A DNA stretch of 64,000 nucleotides from contig CALKHR010000136.1 of assembly GCA_937988885.1 (NCBI GenBank), positions 14,062-78,061 on the forward strand, written 5' to 3'. Below, piece after piece: positions 1 to 8,743 of this stretch; position 1 is the first letter of the stretch; every line of letters starts with the position of its first letter. A model generated the notes under the pieces. It saw only the letters and a list, made by a program, of their open reading frames with translations. It was not told the DNA's origin and ran no database searches. Position numbers and translations under genes: made by a program. The DNA is from an uncultured Roseiflexaceae bacterium. GTDB lineage: Bacteria; Chloroflexota; Chloroflexia; Chloroflexales; Roseiflexaceae.

Positions 1-2
1 AG

Positions 3-311
3 AAGGATGAGCAATCGCCGATGGCGCTGTTGGAGCCGAACGAGCAGGCGGTGGCGCGTCTGTTGGCGCTGGGCTTGAGCAACGAGCAGATCGCGGCGCG
101 TTTGGGTGTGCGCGATAAACGCAGCGTCAGCCGCACGAACGGTCAGATCTACACGGCCTGGGGCTTGAACGACAGCACGACCGATGAGAAGGTGGCGCGC
201 ACCCGTGCGGCCCTGATTATGCGCTACGGTCGGCTGCTGTCGTGGAATGAGCGGGGCGATTGCTTCGCCCTCGATTCGCGTGGCGAGTGGGTGCCGTTCG
301 AGTTGACGTGA
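3..311 (+). CDS. LuxR-family response regulator, C-terminal part (5' end outside window)
   Basis: The reading frame is open from the left edge, so the gene starts before the window; 102 residues are visible. A helix-turn-helix of LuxR/NarL type is readable near visible residues 18-50 (LLALGLSNEQIAARLGV, then a recognition-helix-like RSVSRTNGQIY). The tail of about 40 residues ending in VPFELT is not a typical LuxR domain. It ends 9 nt before a histidine kinase gene on the same strand, which supports a two-component pair in which this protein is the DNA-binding regulator. The receiver domain would lie upstream and cannot be checked here. A stand-alone LuxR protein is the alternative. Confidence 0.75.
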   Translation, partial: KDEQSPMALLEPNEQAVARLLALGLSNEQIAARLGVRDKRSVSRTNGQIYTAWGLNDSTTDEKVARTRAALIMRYGRLLSWNERGDCFALDSRGEWVPFELT

Positions 312-320
312 TGCAAGCTC

Positions 321-2468
321 GTGCTGCGATTGGGTAAAGCGATGTACTGGCTCTTACTGCTCGATTGGGCGCTGATCGCCGTTTCGTTCTTCAATACGAT
401 CGTTCTGATCTGGCTTGGGCTGACAGTGCTGTTGAATGCGGACCGTCGGCATTGGGGAACGTGGGCGGCGGGGATCGGCTTCTTATCGTGTGGCGCCTTC
501 TTCATCGGGCATACCGCGATTGTGGGGCGAGTGATCGGCACGTTCGAGTCGGAAATGGCGCTGTGGTGGCCGATCAGTTGGTTGTTAGTGGTGGGCGCGC
601 CTTATCTGTGGTACGTGGTGATGCTGGCGTACACCGGTGTGCTGGAGGCGGGCCGACATCGGGGTTGGTTGAGCGTTGTGACGGTGCTCGGCGTCGCAGC
701 AGTAGCATTATTGAGGCTGAGCGAGCCGTTACCCACCTACGAGGCGATCATCGAGCGTGAGCCATTGCGGATCTTCTCGCTGTTCGGCGTGCCAGTGGTG
801 GTGTTAGTCTATCCGCTCTACAGCGTGCTCTGTTTCCTGCTGGCGTTACTGGCATTGCGCACCCCGGCAGCTTCCGGGCGCTTTATGGGCGATCTTGCGC
901 GTCGGCGCGCGCGGCCCTGGCTGATGTGGGCATCGCTGGTGCTGTTGGCAGTCAGCCTATTGATCGCGGCGGCAGCGGCGTGGTTCCTGGTGGGTGTGCA
1001 GTCACGTCCCAGTTCGCTCACGGCGCTGCGCATGTTGCCGCCATTGATGGGCTTCGATGTGCTGATCTCGGCACTGCTCAGCGTTGCGGTGGTGTTCACG
1101 GGCCAGGCGATCGTCTCATACGAGATTTTCACGGGCACAGCGCTGCCTCGGGGCGGCTTGCTGCGCTTCTGGCGGCAGAGTTTGATCGTTGCGGCAGGCT
1201 ATAGCGCGCTGATCGCGATGATGCTGAGTATTCCGCCGTTCGTCGATTTTGACCCCATCTACCGACTGTTGCTAGCTACTGTGTTAATGGCGGGTGTGCT
1301 GGTGTTGTTGACCTGGCGTACCTACACCGAACGAGAGCGCGATATGGATCGACTGCGCCCATTCCTGGCGAGCCAGCACATCTATGAACAACTGTTGAAG
1401 CCCACCGCGCCGCCGGATCTCGATGTGGGCGCGCTGTTTCGAGCGCTGGGGCACGATGTTTTGGGCGCGAAGGTGGGGCATTTGGCGGCGCTCGGGCCGC
1501 TTGCGCCGTTAATGGGGCCGAGTCTGAGTTTTGCGAATGGCGTAAACGCACCGCCAACACCGTCCTTGGCGGCGCTGACTGAACTGGCAGCGCAGTTTCA
1601 ATCGCCGCATGTGATCTGTGTCCCGCTTGATCCGGCGCAGTATGGCGGTGCGGTGTGGGCGATCCCGTTGTGGAGCGAACGGGGCTTGATCGGGGTGATG
1701 CTGTTGGGCGAGAAGCGCGACGGTGGGCTGTATACGCAGGAGGAGATCGAGATCGCGCGGGCCGGCGGCGAGCGCTTGATCGACACGCAGGCCAGTGCAG
1801 AGATGGCGCGCCGCCTGATGGCCTTGCAGCGGCAACGTCTGGCGGCGAGTCAGGTCGTTGATCGGCGGGCGCGGCGCGTGCTACACGATGATGTCCTGCC
1901 GCGCTTGCACACGGCGATGCTGCAACTAAGCGCGAGCACCACGCCCGAGGCCACCGAGGTGATGAACACGCTGGCGGATCTGCATCGGCAGATCGCGAAC
2001 CTGCTTCAGAGCATGCCAACGACTGCAGCGCCGGAGGTGACGCGGCTGGGCTTGGTTGGTGCGCTGCGTCGCGCCGTCGATGGCGACCTTGCCAATGCGT
2101 TCGATGGTGTGCAGTGGCACATCGCCAGCGATGCGGAGCAGCGTGCGCAATCGTTGTCGGCGTTGCAGTCCGAGGTGTTGTTCTACGCGGCCTGCGAGGC
2201 CATCCGCAATGCGGCGCGCTACGGGCGCGATGGTGATCCGGGGCGGCGGCTTCACCTGAGCATCAAGCTAGAGGAGCATCAGGGCCTGCGCCTGATGATC
2301 GAAGATGATGGTGTGGGCATGGGCGCGGCGCACAGTTCTAGCGCGGGCAGTGGCCAGGGCTTGGGGCTACACACCACGATGATGGCGGTGATCGGCGGCA
2401 CGCTCACCACCGAGAGCGCGCCGAACCGCTTCACCCGCGTGACGTTGGCGGTGCCTGAAGGCGCCTAA
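321..2468 (+). CDS. Membrane-bound sensor histidine kinase (NarL/LiaS type)
   Basis: Sensor kinase of 715 residues that would phosphorylate the LuxR-type regulator encoded just upstream. About nine hydrophobic segments occupy residues 10-330, followed by a GAF-like region (about 370-500). A dimerisation helix carries the likely phospho-acceptor in RVLHDDVLPRLH (His near 522). A GHKL ATPase domain has an N-box (EAIRNAARYG, about 627), a DDGVGMG motif (about 662) and a GSGQGLGLH motif (about 680). The HisKA_3-like H-box fits NarL-type partners. The start is a GTG without a clear ribosome site; ATG at 342 is a reasonable alternative. Its stop overlaps the convergent stop of the next gene by 4 bp. 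The signal is unknown. Confidence 0.87.
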   Translation: MLRLGKAMYWLLLLDWALIAVSFFNTIVLIWLGLTVLLNADRRHWGTWAAGIGFLSCGAFFIGHTAIVGRVIGTFESEMALWWPISWLLVVGAPYLWYVVMLAYTGVLEAGRHRGWLSVVTVLGVAAVALLRLSEPLPTYEAIIEREPLRIFSLFGVPVVVLVYPLYSVLCFLLALLALRTPAASGRFMGDLARRRARPWLMWASLVLLAVSLLIAAAAAWFLVGVQSRPSSLTALRMLPPLMGFDVLISALLSVAVVFTGQAIVSYEIFTGTALPRGGLLRFWRQSLIVAAGYSALIAMMLSIPPFVDFDPIYRLLLATVLMAGVLVLLTWRTYTERERDMDRLRPFLASQHIYEQLLKPTAPPDLDVGALFRALGHDVLGAKVGHLAALGPLAPLMGPSLSFANGVNAPPTPSLAALTELAAQFQSPHVICVPLDPAQYGGAVWAIPLWSERGLIGVMLLGEKRDGGLYTQEEIEIARAGGERLIDTQASAEMARRLMALQRQRLAASQVVDRRARRVLHDDVLPRLHTAMLQLSASTTPEATEVMNTLADLHRQIANLLQSMPTTAAPEVTRLGLVGALRRAVDGDLANAFDGVQWHIASDAEQRAQSLSALQSEVLFYAACEAIRNAARYGRDGDPGRRLHLSIKLEEHQGLRLMIEDDGVGMGAAHSSSAGSGQGLGLHTTMMAVIGGTLTTESAPNRFTRVTLAVPEGA

Positions 2469-2818
2469 ACGTCGATCGCCACCACGAGCGAAGTTTTCCC
2501 CCACTCGGTTAGGTCCTCGTTATGAATCGGCTGATATTTGCTCACCACCAACCGCCGTGCGAGCGCGTCCTCCTCGGCGTCCTCCACCAAGCGCGCTCGG
2601 CCCTGTAGCTCCGTATCACGGATGCGCACACTGACTGCGGGTTGCTTCTGGGCGTTTTTCACCCAATCGGACTTGTTGCCGCCACCCGAAAGCATGTAGA
2701 TTGTGTTGCCCTCAAGCGCGAACCAAATTTCGATGGTGTGCGGTCGCCCGCTCACCCGCCCGACGGTGGTCAGGTAACAGTTGGCCTCCTGCGCGAGATC
2801 CTGTTTGTGTGTTGACAC
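2465..2818 (-). CDS. DUF385/pyridoxamine-oxidase-like flavin or F420-dependent oxidoreductase
   Basis: Small reductase-like protein of 117 residues. The pattern CYLTTVGRVSGRPHTIEIWF near the N-terminus followed by a GGGNKSDWVKNA segment is typical of the split-barrel nitroreductase (Ddn/DUF385) family, which binds F420 or FMN. I chose the GTG at 2818 because AGGAG sits 6 nt upstream; an upstream ATG at 2851 has no such site. It is transcribed towards the histidine kinase and the two stop codons interlock. Substrate unknown; the family assignment rests on these motifs only. Confidence 0.75.
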   Translation of the reverse strand: MSTHKQDLAQEANCYLTTVGRVSGRPHTIEIWFALEGNTIYMLSGGGNKSDWVKNAQKQPAVSVRIRDTELQGRARLVEDAEEDALARRLVVSKYQPIHNEDLTEWGKTSLVVAIDV

Positions 2819-3162
2819 AGGGTGACTCCTTATCTGCTTGGGCGGTTCCAAAGACCCGCTTTTGGCATCAGCTAAAAAGCAGAAGAATAGCGTGCGGTGG
2901 AAGGGATGTTCTGTCGGTGCTGGCCCAAATTTGGTATGATGTTGCGTGAGCGCTTTTCATCGTACCACAGCGGCGTTTGCCTCTACACTGTTCTTTTGGC
3001 CAGGAGCGCTTAGCATAGGCTGTGCATCGCAAGGCGGTATGCTTGCAGGGCGAAAAAGGAACATGACGAAATAATGACTCTCGGTCTGGAGTGGGCGATT
3101 TATATGAACTTTTTACCTTTAACATTCGTTATACTTCACATCTAGACAAAAAAGGAGGTGAT
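2819..3162. other. 344-bp divergent intergenic region
   Basis: This region separates the reductase and the secreted protein, which diverge. A possible extended -10 (TGG then TATGAT, 2932-2940) overlaps the left arm of a near-perfect inverted repeat, 2932-2941 with 2958-2967 (9 of 10 pairs). A second -10-like TATACT lies at 3130-3135 without a good -35. A strong GGAGGTG ribosome site precedes the ATG at 3163. No gene is seen. Confidence 0.4.
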
Positions 3163-3861
3163 ATGCGAATGAATCAACTGTTCTCACAGTTTCGTGCTAA
3201 GGTTGCAGCGATGTCGATGCGCATGCGTCTCGCGTTTATCGCGATGCTCACGCTGGTGATCGTGGTGCCTGGGGCGGTTTGGGCTGCCGATTACAGCCTA
3301 ACGCCTGCGCAGCCGGTTGTGGACGCCGGGCGCGAGTTGAAGTTCAGCGGCTCCGGCTTCATCACTGGCGAGCTTGTGGTCACGTGGGCGACCGCCCCCG
3401 ACCAGTCGGTGTTGAGCGGGCCTCAGGCGTCGGCAAGCGGCAGCACGGGTCAGATCGAATTCACGTTTAAGCTGCCATCGAATGCGCTGAATGGCCGTTG
3501 GGCTATGACGGCGTATGGCTTGGATAGCCAGTATCCAGTGATAACGTACTTCGACGTGAATGGCCGCGAGCCGACCACGACGGCACCGCAGGCTGCTGTT
3601 GAGCCGAGCGTTGGCTCAGCGGGCACGCAGTTTGCGTTTGCGGCGTTCGGCTTCCGCGCGCGCGAGCGCGTGAGCTACTGGGTCACCGCACCGGGTGGTC
3701 AAGTGTTCGCCGCGTACCCCGAGGCGGCTTCGGCCACCAAGGATGGCCGCGTCGATGTGAATTGGCGCGCGCCGAGCAACGCGCAACCGGGCATCTGGGT
3801 GATGACCATTCAAGGGATCAAGAGCGGCATCGCTCGTGGCGTGCCGTTTGAGATTCAATAG
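3163..3861 (+). CDS. Secreted protein with two Ig-like/IPT-like domains
   Basis: Exported protein of 232 residues of unknown function. The ATG at 3163 follows a near-perfect GGAGGTG site, so the upstream in-frame ATG at 3091 is rejected. A signal peptide is clear: basic start, hydrophobic stretch LAFIAMLTLVIVVPG and an A-x-A-like site before DYSLTP (about residue 45). The mature part is two beta-sandwich-like modules of about 90 residues, each with a GxGF/GFRAxE segment (roughly 50-140 and 145-232). The second module resembles the C-terminus of the secreted protein at 58274-59227, so both probably carry the same surface module. A terminator follows. Confidence 0.75.
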   Translation: MRMNQLFSQFRAKVAAMSMRMRLAFIAMLTLVIVVPGAVWAADYSLTPAQPVVDAGRELKFSGSGFITGELVVTWATAPDQSVLSGPQASASGSTGQIEFTFKLPSNALNGRWAMTAYGLDSQYPVITYFDVNGREPTTTAPQAAVEPSVGSAGTQFAFAAFGFRARERVSYWVTAPGGQVFAAYPEAASATKDGRVDVNWRAPSNAQPGIWVMTIQGIKSGIARGVPFEIQ

Positions 3862-3883
3862 AACGCTTAAGTTTTGGCATAGG

Positions 3884-3919
3884 GCGTCGATCGGGAGACC
3901 GATCGGCGCTTTGTGTTGG
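3884..3919 (+). terminator. Rho-independent terminator
   Basis: An 11-bp stem (3884-3894 with 3899-3909, one T:G pair), GAGA tetraloop, then a T-rich stretch. It lies 22 nt after the stop of the secreted Ig-like protein. Confidence 0.8.
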
Positions 3920-4165
3920 GGAATCATCCACAGATTACACAGATGATGTTTTGAATGTGGTTGGATGATGATGGTTGATTGCTCTGTTTTGGAAGTGTTT
4001 ACCAGGTTTATGCTCAATGAAAAGCATTGTCATCTCGAACGGTCGAAGCCCTGAGCGAAGCGAATGGAGAGAGATCTCAAAGTGCACTACAATGCAGAGT
4101 GATGAGTATTTGCACAAACGGCACGTAGCGTAATGCTGCTTTTCAACTGATACCCACATCACCCT
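3920..4165. repeat. Non-coding stretch with a REP-like sequence (4029-4079)
   Basis: Part of a 481-bp gene-free interval (3862-4342). At 4029-4079 there is a segment starting TGTCAT, containing GAGCGAAGCGAA and ending GAGATCTC. This wording matches a short intergenic repeat family I know from many bacterial genomes (GAGCGAAGCGAA-type repeats). Only one copy is seen here, so the repeat call rests on recognition and not on copies in the window. The rest has no plausible gene. Confidence 0.4.
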
Positions 4166-4192
4166 AAAAAAGGTGCTGTGCGTAGCAGCGCC
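4166..4192 (-). terminator. Terminator of the ffh-rpsP-khpA-rimM operon
   Basis: Read on the minus strand: a 7-bp stem (4172-4178 with 4186-4192, one wobble) followed by six T (4166-4171). It lies about 150 nt after the rimM stop. Between it and rimM (4193-4342) I see only a 7-bp hairpin near 4267 and no gene. Confidence 0.7.
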
Positions 4193-4342
4193 TCCACATC
4201 ACAAAAAACGTCTACTACCTTGCTGTCACAGGCTAAAACGGGTTTGTTATTGACACAGTCCAACTGGATCTGGTATCACCAGATCACCAAGTCACCACAT
4301 TCACAAGGAAGAAAAAGGGAAAGAGAGGCTTGCTCTGCGGGA

Positions 4343-4873
4343 TTAGGGGATCAAACCGTCGAGCAAGCGGATCACAACGCGGTTATTGGGGATATCTAAC
4401 AACTGGACGACATCGCGGATCATGGGGATGAGCGCCTCGGGTTGGTCGGGGCGGGCCACCACCAGCACTTCGTTTGCGCCAGTTTCGAGCACCTCGCGCA
4501 CCTTGCCGAGCGTTGCGCCATCCTCCGTCTCGACGATGAGGCCGTAGAGTTGGTGGATGAAATACTCGTCCTCATCGAGTGGGGCGGCATCGCGTTCGCG
4601 GATCGCCACTTCGAGGCCACGCAGTTCCTCGGCGGCATCGCGGTCGGTCACGCCAGCGAGCGTAATGATCAGTAGGCCGGGCTTGTGCTCAAATACGCCG
4701 CGCAGTTGGTAGGCTTGGCGCTTGGGGCCAAGGTAGACCGTTTTGACGCGGCGACGCAAATGCTCCACGTGATCGGTGTAGGAGCGCACTTTCAATTGGC
4801 CCTTCAACCCGAACGAGGAGACAATCTGACCGACCAGGAGCGTATTGTCGATTGTAGGTGTTTCTTGCGACAT
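4343..4873 (-). CDS. rimM: Ribosome maturation factor RimM
   Basis: Assists 30S subunit assembly by binding ribosomal protein S19 and helping 16S rRNA 3'-domain maturation (established for the family). The 176 residues match the usual length. The N-terminal RimM barrel begins LLVGQIVSSFGLKGQLKV; the C-terminal PRC-barrel includes EYFIHQLYGLIV and ends RVVIRLLDGLIP. It is the last gene of the minus-strand operon ffh-rpsP-khpA-rimM. An 80-bp gap to khpA holds a long hairpin. The usual downstream trmD and rplS are absent here. Confidence 0.95.
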   Translation of the reverse strand: MSQETPTIDNTLLVGQIVSSFGLKGQLKVRSYTDHVEHLRRRVKTVYLGPKRQAYQLRGVFEHKPGLLIITLAGVTDRDAAEELRGLEVAIRERDAAPLDEDEYFIHQLYGLIVETEDGATLGKVREVLETGANEVLVVARPDQPEALIPMIRDVVQLLDIPNNRVVIRLLDGLIP

Positions 4874-4897
4874 GACGAGACGTGATTAGGCAAGCGA

Positions 4898-4941
4898 TTA
4901 GTAACCAGCACAGGCGAAAGCGCCATCGTGCTGGTTACTAA
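4898..4941. other. Long intra-operonic hairpin between khpA and rimM
   Basis: Perfect 14-bp inverted repeat (4898-4911 with 4928-4941) enclosing a smaller GGCG/CGCC hairpin (913-916 with 921-924 of the same kb). No T-tract follows on the operon strand, so an RNA processing site, mRNA stabiliser or weak attenuator seems more likely than a full terminator. Confidence 0.6.
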
Positions 4942-4953
4942 CCCGTACCTACA

Positions 4954-5181
4954 TCACTCAATATCCACGTGGACGCGCTTACTCTGCCGAGCGGCGGCGA
5001 CGCTCATCAGATCGCGAATTGCCTTGGCTACGCGCCCGCTACGCCCGATCACCTTGCCGGTCTCTTCGGGGGCGACCGTCAGTTCATAGGTCACTGTGTA
5101 GCGGCCAACGCGCTCTTTGATCTGCACCGCCTCGGGGTTATCCACAAGGTTGCGCGCCATATATTCGAGCAGAGCTTTCAT
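4954..5181 (-). CDS. khpA: KH-domain RNA-binding protein KhpA
   Basis: Single KH domain of 75 residues that binds RNA, usually as a partner of KhpB. It begins MKALLEYMARNLVDNPEAV and has the nucleic-acid-binding GxxG loop in VIGRSGRVAKAI (about residues 45-56). I chose the ATG at 5181 because GGTGAT lies just upstream and the resulting start matches the family; a longer frame from 5226 adds 15 unlikely residues. The position between rpsP and rimM is the classical arrangement. Confidence 0.93.
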   Translation of the reverse strand: MKALLEYMARNLVDNPEAVQIKERVGRYTVTYELTVAPEETGKVIGRSGRVAKAIRDLMSVAAARQSKRVHVDIE

Positions 5182-5243
5182 GGTATCACCGTATACCGTA
5201 ATGGTACGACGGGCGACAATCGCCACGTTTTACGCATTACCTC

Positions 5244-5528
5244 TTAGGCTTCGGCAGCCGGCGTCTCGGCAATGACCTTACCAGCTTCATCGAGCACGTT
5301 CACGCGCTTGAGCAGGTTCACCACCGCATCGCTAGGCTGGGCGCCCACGCTCAACCAATAGCGAGCGCGATCACCCTTGATGACCAGCTCTTTGGGCTGG
5401 CGCACCGGGTTGTAGTAACCGATAATTTCGATGAACTTGCCATCGCGCGGCGAGCGCTTGTCCGCCACCACAACACGATAGCTGGGCTGCTTGGTCTTGC
5501 CGGTCCGTCGTAGGCGAATTGCTACCAT
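5244..5528 (-). CDS. rpsP: 30S ribosomal protein S16
   Basis: Structural protein of the small subunit, 94 residues. It begins MVAIRLRRTGKTKQPSYRVV and contains the S16 signature around IIGYYNPVRQP (residues 35-46). It lies 68 nt after ffh and 62 nt before khpA in the same minus-strand operon. Nothing unusual. Confidence 0.98.
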   Translation of the reverse strand: MVAIRLRRTGKTKQPSYRVVVADKRSPRDGKFIEIIGYYNPVRQPKELVIKGDRARYWLSVGAQPSDAVVNLLKRVNVLDEAGKVIAETPAAEA

Positions 5529-5596
5529 ATCCTGTGTTTGCCTCCATGTGTTAGCGCTTAGAGCTAAGTGCGATAAATGGTACGAAATGATAACTA

Positions 5597-6937
5597 TTAG
5601 CGTAACCGGCGCATCAGATCGCGGGGATCGATGCCACCTTTGCCGCCAGCCATCTTCTTCATCATGCGTTGCATTTGTTTGAATTGATTGACCAGCGCTG
5701 TCACTTCTTGAACTTGAGTGCCGCTACCCTTCGCAATGCGTTCTTTACGGCTGCCTTTGATAATTTCAGGGTGGCGTCGTTCTTCTTTGGTCATCGAAAA
5801 GATAATCGCTTCGAGGCGCTTCATATCTTTTTCGCTGACGAGTTCTTCGTTCCGTGCGATCTGGCTCATGCCAGGGATCATCGCCAAAATCTGCTGCAGC
5901 GGGCCGAGCTTGCGCATCTGCTGCATCGCGTTGAGGAAATCCTCGAAGTCGAAGGAACCCTTGCGGAGCTTCTTCTCCATCTTCTTGGCTTGTTCCTCGT
6001 CGTAGAGCTGTTCGGCGCGCTCGATCAGCGAGAGCATATCGCCCATGCCGAGGATGCGCGAAGCCAAACGATCGGGGTGGAACGGTTCGAGCGTGTCTTC
6101 CGAGATCTTCTCGCCGCTGCTGAGGAACTTGATCGGCACACCCGTGACAGCGCGCACCGACAGCGCCGCGCCACCGCGCGCATCACCGTCGATCTTCGTC
6201 ATCACGATGCCCGTCAGGCCCACGCGCCGATTAAACTCCTCGGCGACCCGCACCGCTTCCTGACCGATCATCGAGTCGACCACCAACAGCTTTTCGGCTG
6301 GGTTGGTGACAGCAACGATCCGCTCTAGCTCTTCCATCAGGCGATCGTCGATCTGCAGACGACCTGCAGTGTCGATCAGCACATAGTTCAAGCCTTCGAG
6401 CCGAGCGCGTTGAAGCGCATTTTTGGCGATATCAGCGGGATCGGCTTGTGTGCCCTCGGAATGAACTGGAATGTTCAGTTGGCGTCCGAGCGATTCGAGT
6501 TGTGTGATCGCAGCCGGGCGATACACGTCGCCAGCTACCAGCAAAGGGCGCTTGCCCTTCTTGCGAAGGTGCAGGGCCAACTTGGCTGAGAGAGTCGTCT
6601 TACCTGCGCCTTGCAGACCCGTCAGCAAAATCACGGTTGGGCCGGGCTTGCTTTCGAGCAGCGGCACATTCGCCTGACCGAGCAACTCGATCAACTGCTG
6701 GTGGACGATCTTGATCACCTGTTGGTCAGGCGTTAGGCTCTTGGTCACCTCCTCGCCAATGGCCTGTTCGGTCACTTTGGCGACGAAGTCTTTGACGACC
6801 TTCAAATTGACGTCGGCTTCGAGCAATGCCAGGCGAACCTGTTTCATGCCCTCGCGGACGTCATCTTCGGTCAATCGACCTTTGCTACCTAATTTTTGGA
6901 AGACCGATTGTAATCGATCGGAAAGGCTTTCAAACAT
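5597..6937 (-). CDS. ffh: Signal recognition particle protein Ffh (SRP54)
   Basis: GTPase that binds 4.5S RNA and signal peptides and delivers ribosomes to FtsY (encoded at 49027). 446 residues: helical N domain (1-90), G domain with GLQGAGKTT P-loop (about 102-110), DTAGR and TKIDGDARGG, then a methionine-rich M domain (about 300-446) with repeated MQQM/MKKMAGG signatures. First gene of the operon, driven by a good promoter at 6994-7022 with a leader of roughly 50 nt. Confidence 0.98.
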   Translation of the reverse strand: MFESLSDRLQSVFQKLGSKGRLTEDDVREGMKQVRLALLEADVNLKVVKDFVAKVTEQAIGEEVTKSLTPDQQVIKIVHQQLIELLGQANVPLLESKPGPTVILLTGLQGAGKTTLSAKLALHLRKKGKRPLLVAGDVYRPAAITQLESLGRQLNIPVHSEGTQADPADIAKNALQRARLEGLNYVLIDTAGRLQIDDRLMEELERIVAVTNPAEKLLVVDSMIGQEAVRVAEEFNRRVGLTGIVMTKIDGDARGGAALSVRAVTGVPIKFLSSGEKISEDTLEPFHPDRLASRILGMGDMLSLIERAEQLYDEEQAKKMEKKLRKGSFDFEDFLNAMQQMRKLGPLQQILAMIPGMSQIARNEELVSEKDMKRLEAIIFSMTKEERRHPEIIKGSRKERIAKGSGTQVQEVTALVNQFKQMQRMMKKMAGGKGGIDPRDLMRRLR

Positions 6938-6993
6938 GCCTACACTCTGTGTTCAGCACAAAAAAACAGCGATCCGCTCGCGCTGACTCGCAC

Positions 6994-7022
6994 ATTGTAG
7001 CCGTAAACGAGGGACGCGTCAA
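6994..7022 (-). promoter_or_regulatory. Sigma-70-type promoter of the ffh operon
   Basis: Minus strand: TTGACG (7022-7017), 17-bp spacer, TACAAT (6999-6994). Predicted start about 50 nt before the ffh ATG. The region 7023-7231 upstream holds no gene. Confidence 0.75.
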
Positions 7023-7231
7023 ATCTCCCCTAAACGCGGGTAGATCTACCAAAATGAGCCAAATTGTATTGGCAGAGTCCATGATACACGATTTGTTGCA
7101 ATTGTGCACGGAGTTTGTCGTGATCTGTTCGCCCGTGCCGCAATGCGAAGGGGATGCGCGTGCGTTTGATCTGAGTGGCGAGTTGACGATGGTGTGTGTC
7201 GATGCGCTGCGATACGCACCGACACACTTAG

Positions 7232-8530
7232 CTAGCGCTCTTCGATGCGGAAATTGTCGAAACGTGCTTGTGTCTCGGCGTCCACGATCATGCCCGCGGA
7301 ACCCAGGATCGGCTCAAGACTCTCGACGGTTTTGATGTGGGTGTCATTGATCGAGATGCTGATCTCCTGTCCGCGTACCTCGATCCGCAGCCGATTCCAC
7401 GCATTCTTCTCGGTCCGAATGCTAGAATGGCTCAGTGGCGCAAGTAATTCCGTTGATACGCCAGATGGGTATCGATAGCTCAGTGAGACTTGGCCATTCT
7501 CCGATAAAAAGAGCGTGTAGTAGCTGAACAGCTCGGTGTCACCGAAGATCAGGCCGTACTTGGAATATTCGGAGGAGGCGCGCACCAGCATCGCATCGAC
7601 CTCGATCAGCGCGTCGCTAACCTCCGATGTGTAGAATGGCAATGGCTCCTGCCACAGTTGCAGGTTCGGCCCGGTGAACAGCTCCATGGTGCCATCCTCG
7701 ACCATCGCACCGCCGATGCTCCATTGGCTCGTCTCGGCATTGCTGAAGTCGTCTTCCCTCTGAGTGGAGTCCACTTCTCCTTGGAAATTATCGAAGCGCA
7801 CCACTGCGTTGCCCGTATCGAAGGTGGTGAGGCCGAACGCGAAGTGTCCTGGCCGCGATTCAAGCTTCCAACGCGAGATCAGACGTGCGCCGTTCACCCA
7901 AGCCGAGAATCGCGAACCGTTGTAGCGTAGCTCGATCTTGTTGACCGCGTTCAGCCCTTCGTTGATGCGGCTGTCGAAGGTCCAGGGTACGAGCTCCTGA
8001 TAGGTGTTCTCAGTCACCTCGATGAGCCGATAGTAGCCGGTGCTGCTCAGCGAGAACATCGTGTAGGTGTTCGGGCCGATCTGGCGGAAGCGCACGCCGT
8101 ATTCTGTGGCTGGATCGCCTGCGACTTGATACACGTCGGCGGAGATTTCGAAGGTTGAGACACGGGCATCGGCGAGATACAGGCCGTAGGCTGGGTAATT
8201 CGGTTGATCAACCTGTATCTCGTAGGCGCCGTCGATCACGCGCGTGAGCGATTGGTCCCAACGCTCAAGCTCCTGCTCGAAATCGGCGGTGAAGCGGAGC
8301 GGTCGGGCTAACGGCGGTAGTTCGGCGTTGTACGGGGCGCTAGGCGGTGGTGGCACGGTTGGTTCGACCCAACGTGAGGTGATCGATTCGCGCAGATCGG
8401 GCAAGAAAACGAATGCGGCAGCCAGCAATGCTATGCCCGTCAGCACTAATAGTACGATTGCTTTGAGTACGAATGAGAACTTGTCGGGGGTGCTCTCCCC
8501 AGTTGTCTCCTCAAATAAAGGTGGTTGCAT
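7232..8530 (-). CDS. Membrane-anchored protein with two jelly-roll (LamG/DUF1080-like) domains
   Basis: Unknown function, probably a surface carbohydrate-binding or sensing protein. The 432 residues have a short cytoplasmic N-terminus, one membrane helix (about residues 22-46, AIVLLVLTGIALLAAAFVF) and a proline-rich linker. Two repeats of about 170 residues follow, each with an FDNF strand near its end (RFDNFQGE about 250; RFDNFRIEE at the C-terminus). Alternating hydrophobic strands such as YGVRFRQIG and YGLIFGDTE suggest concanavalin-like folds. No catalytic residues are recognisable. It is transcribed alone, in the same direction as the flanking genes. Confidence 0.7.
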   Translation of the reverse strand: MQPPLFEETTGESTPDKFSFVLKAIVLLVLTGIALLAAAFVFLPDLRESITSRWVEPTVPPPPSAPYNAELPPLARPLRFTADFEQELERWDQSLTRVIDGAYEIQVDQPNYPAYGLYLADARVSTFEISADVYQVAGDPATEYGVRFRQIGPNTYTMFSLSSTGYYRLIEVTENTYQELVPWTFDSRINEGLNAVNKIELRYNGSRFSAWVNGARLISRWKLESRPGHFAFGLTTFDTGNAVVRFDNFQGEVDSTQREDDFSNAETSQWSIGGAMVEDGTMELFTGPNLQLWQEPLPFYTSEVSDALIEVDAMLVRASSEYSKYGLIFGDTELFSYYTLFLSENGQVSLSYRYPSGVSTELLAPLSHSSIRTEKNAWNRLRIEVRGQEISISINDTHIKTVESLEPILGSAGMIVDAETQARFDNFRIEER

Positions 8531-8670
8531 AACAATGCGTTCCTTGAATTGATCTGCTCTTGTTCGGCTATGCTATCAGTCGCGGGATCGATGTACTACC
8601 ACCCAGAGATGGGTTTTTTGTATATCTTTTGTTTTATGACGATAAATTGATGGCCACGTAACAGTGCAGC

Positions 8671-8714
8671 AAAAACAAAACCACGGGCGGTGCAGGGGAT
8701 TGCATCACCCGTGG
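8671..8714 (-). terminator. Terminator of the membrane subtilase gene
   Basis: Hairpin 8681-8694 with 8700-8714 (two imperfect positions) followed on the minus strand by a T-rich run (8671-8680). It lies 30 nt after the stop at 8744. Confidence 0.75.
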
Positions 8715-8743
8715 TTGTTGCTGTAGCAAGGTACGTTGTGGGT

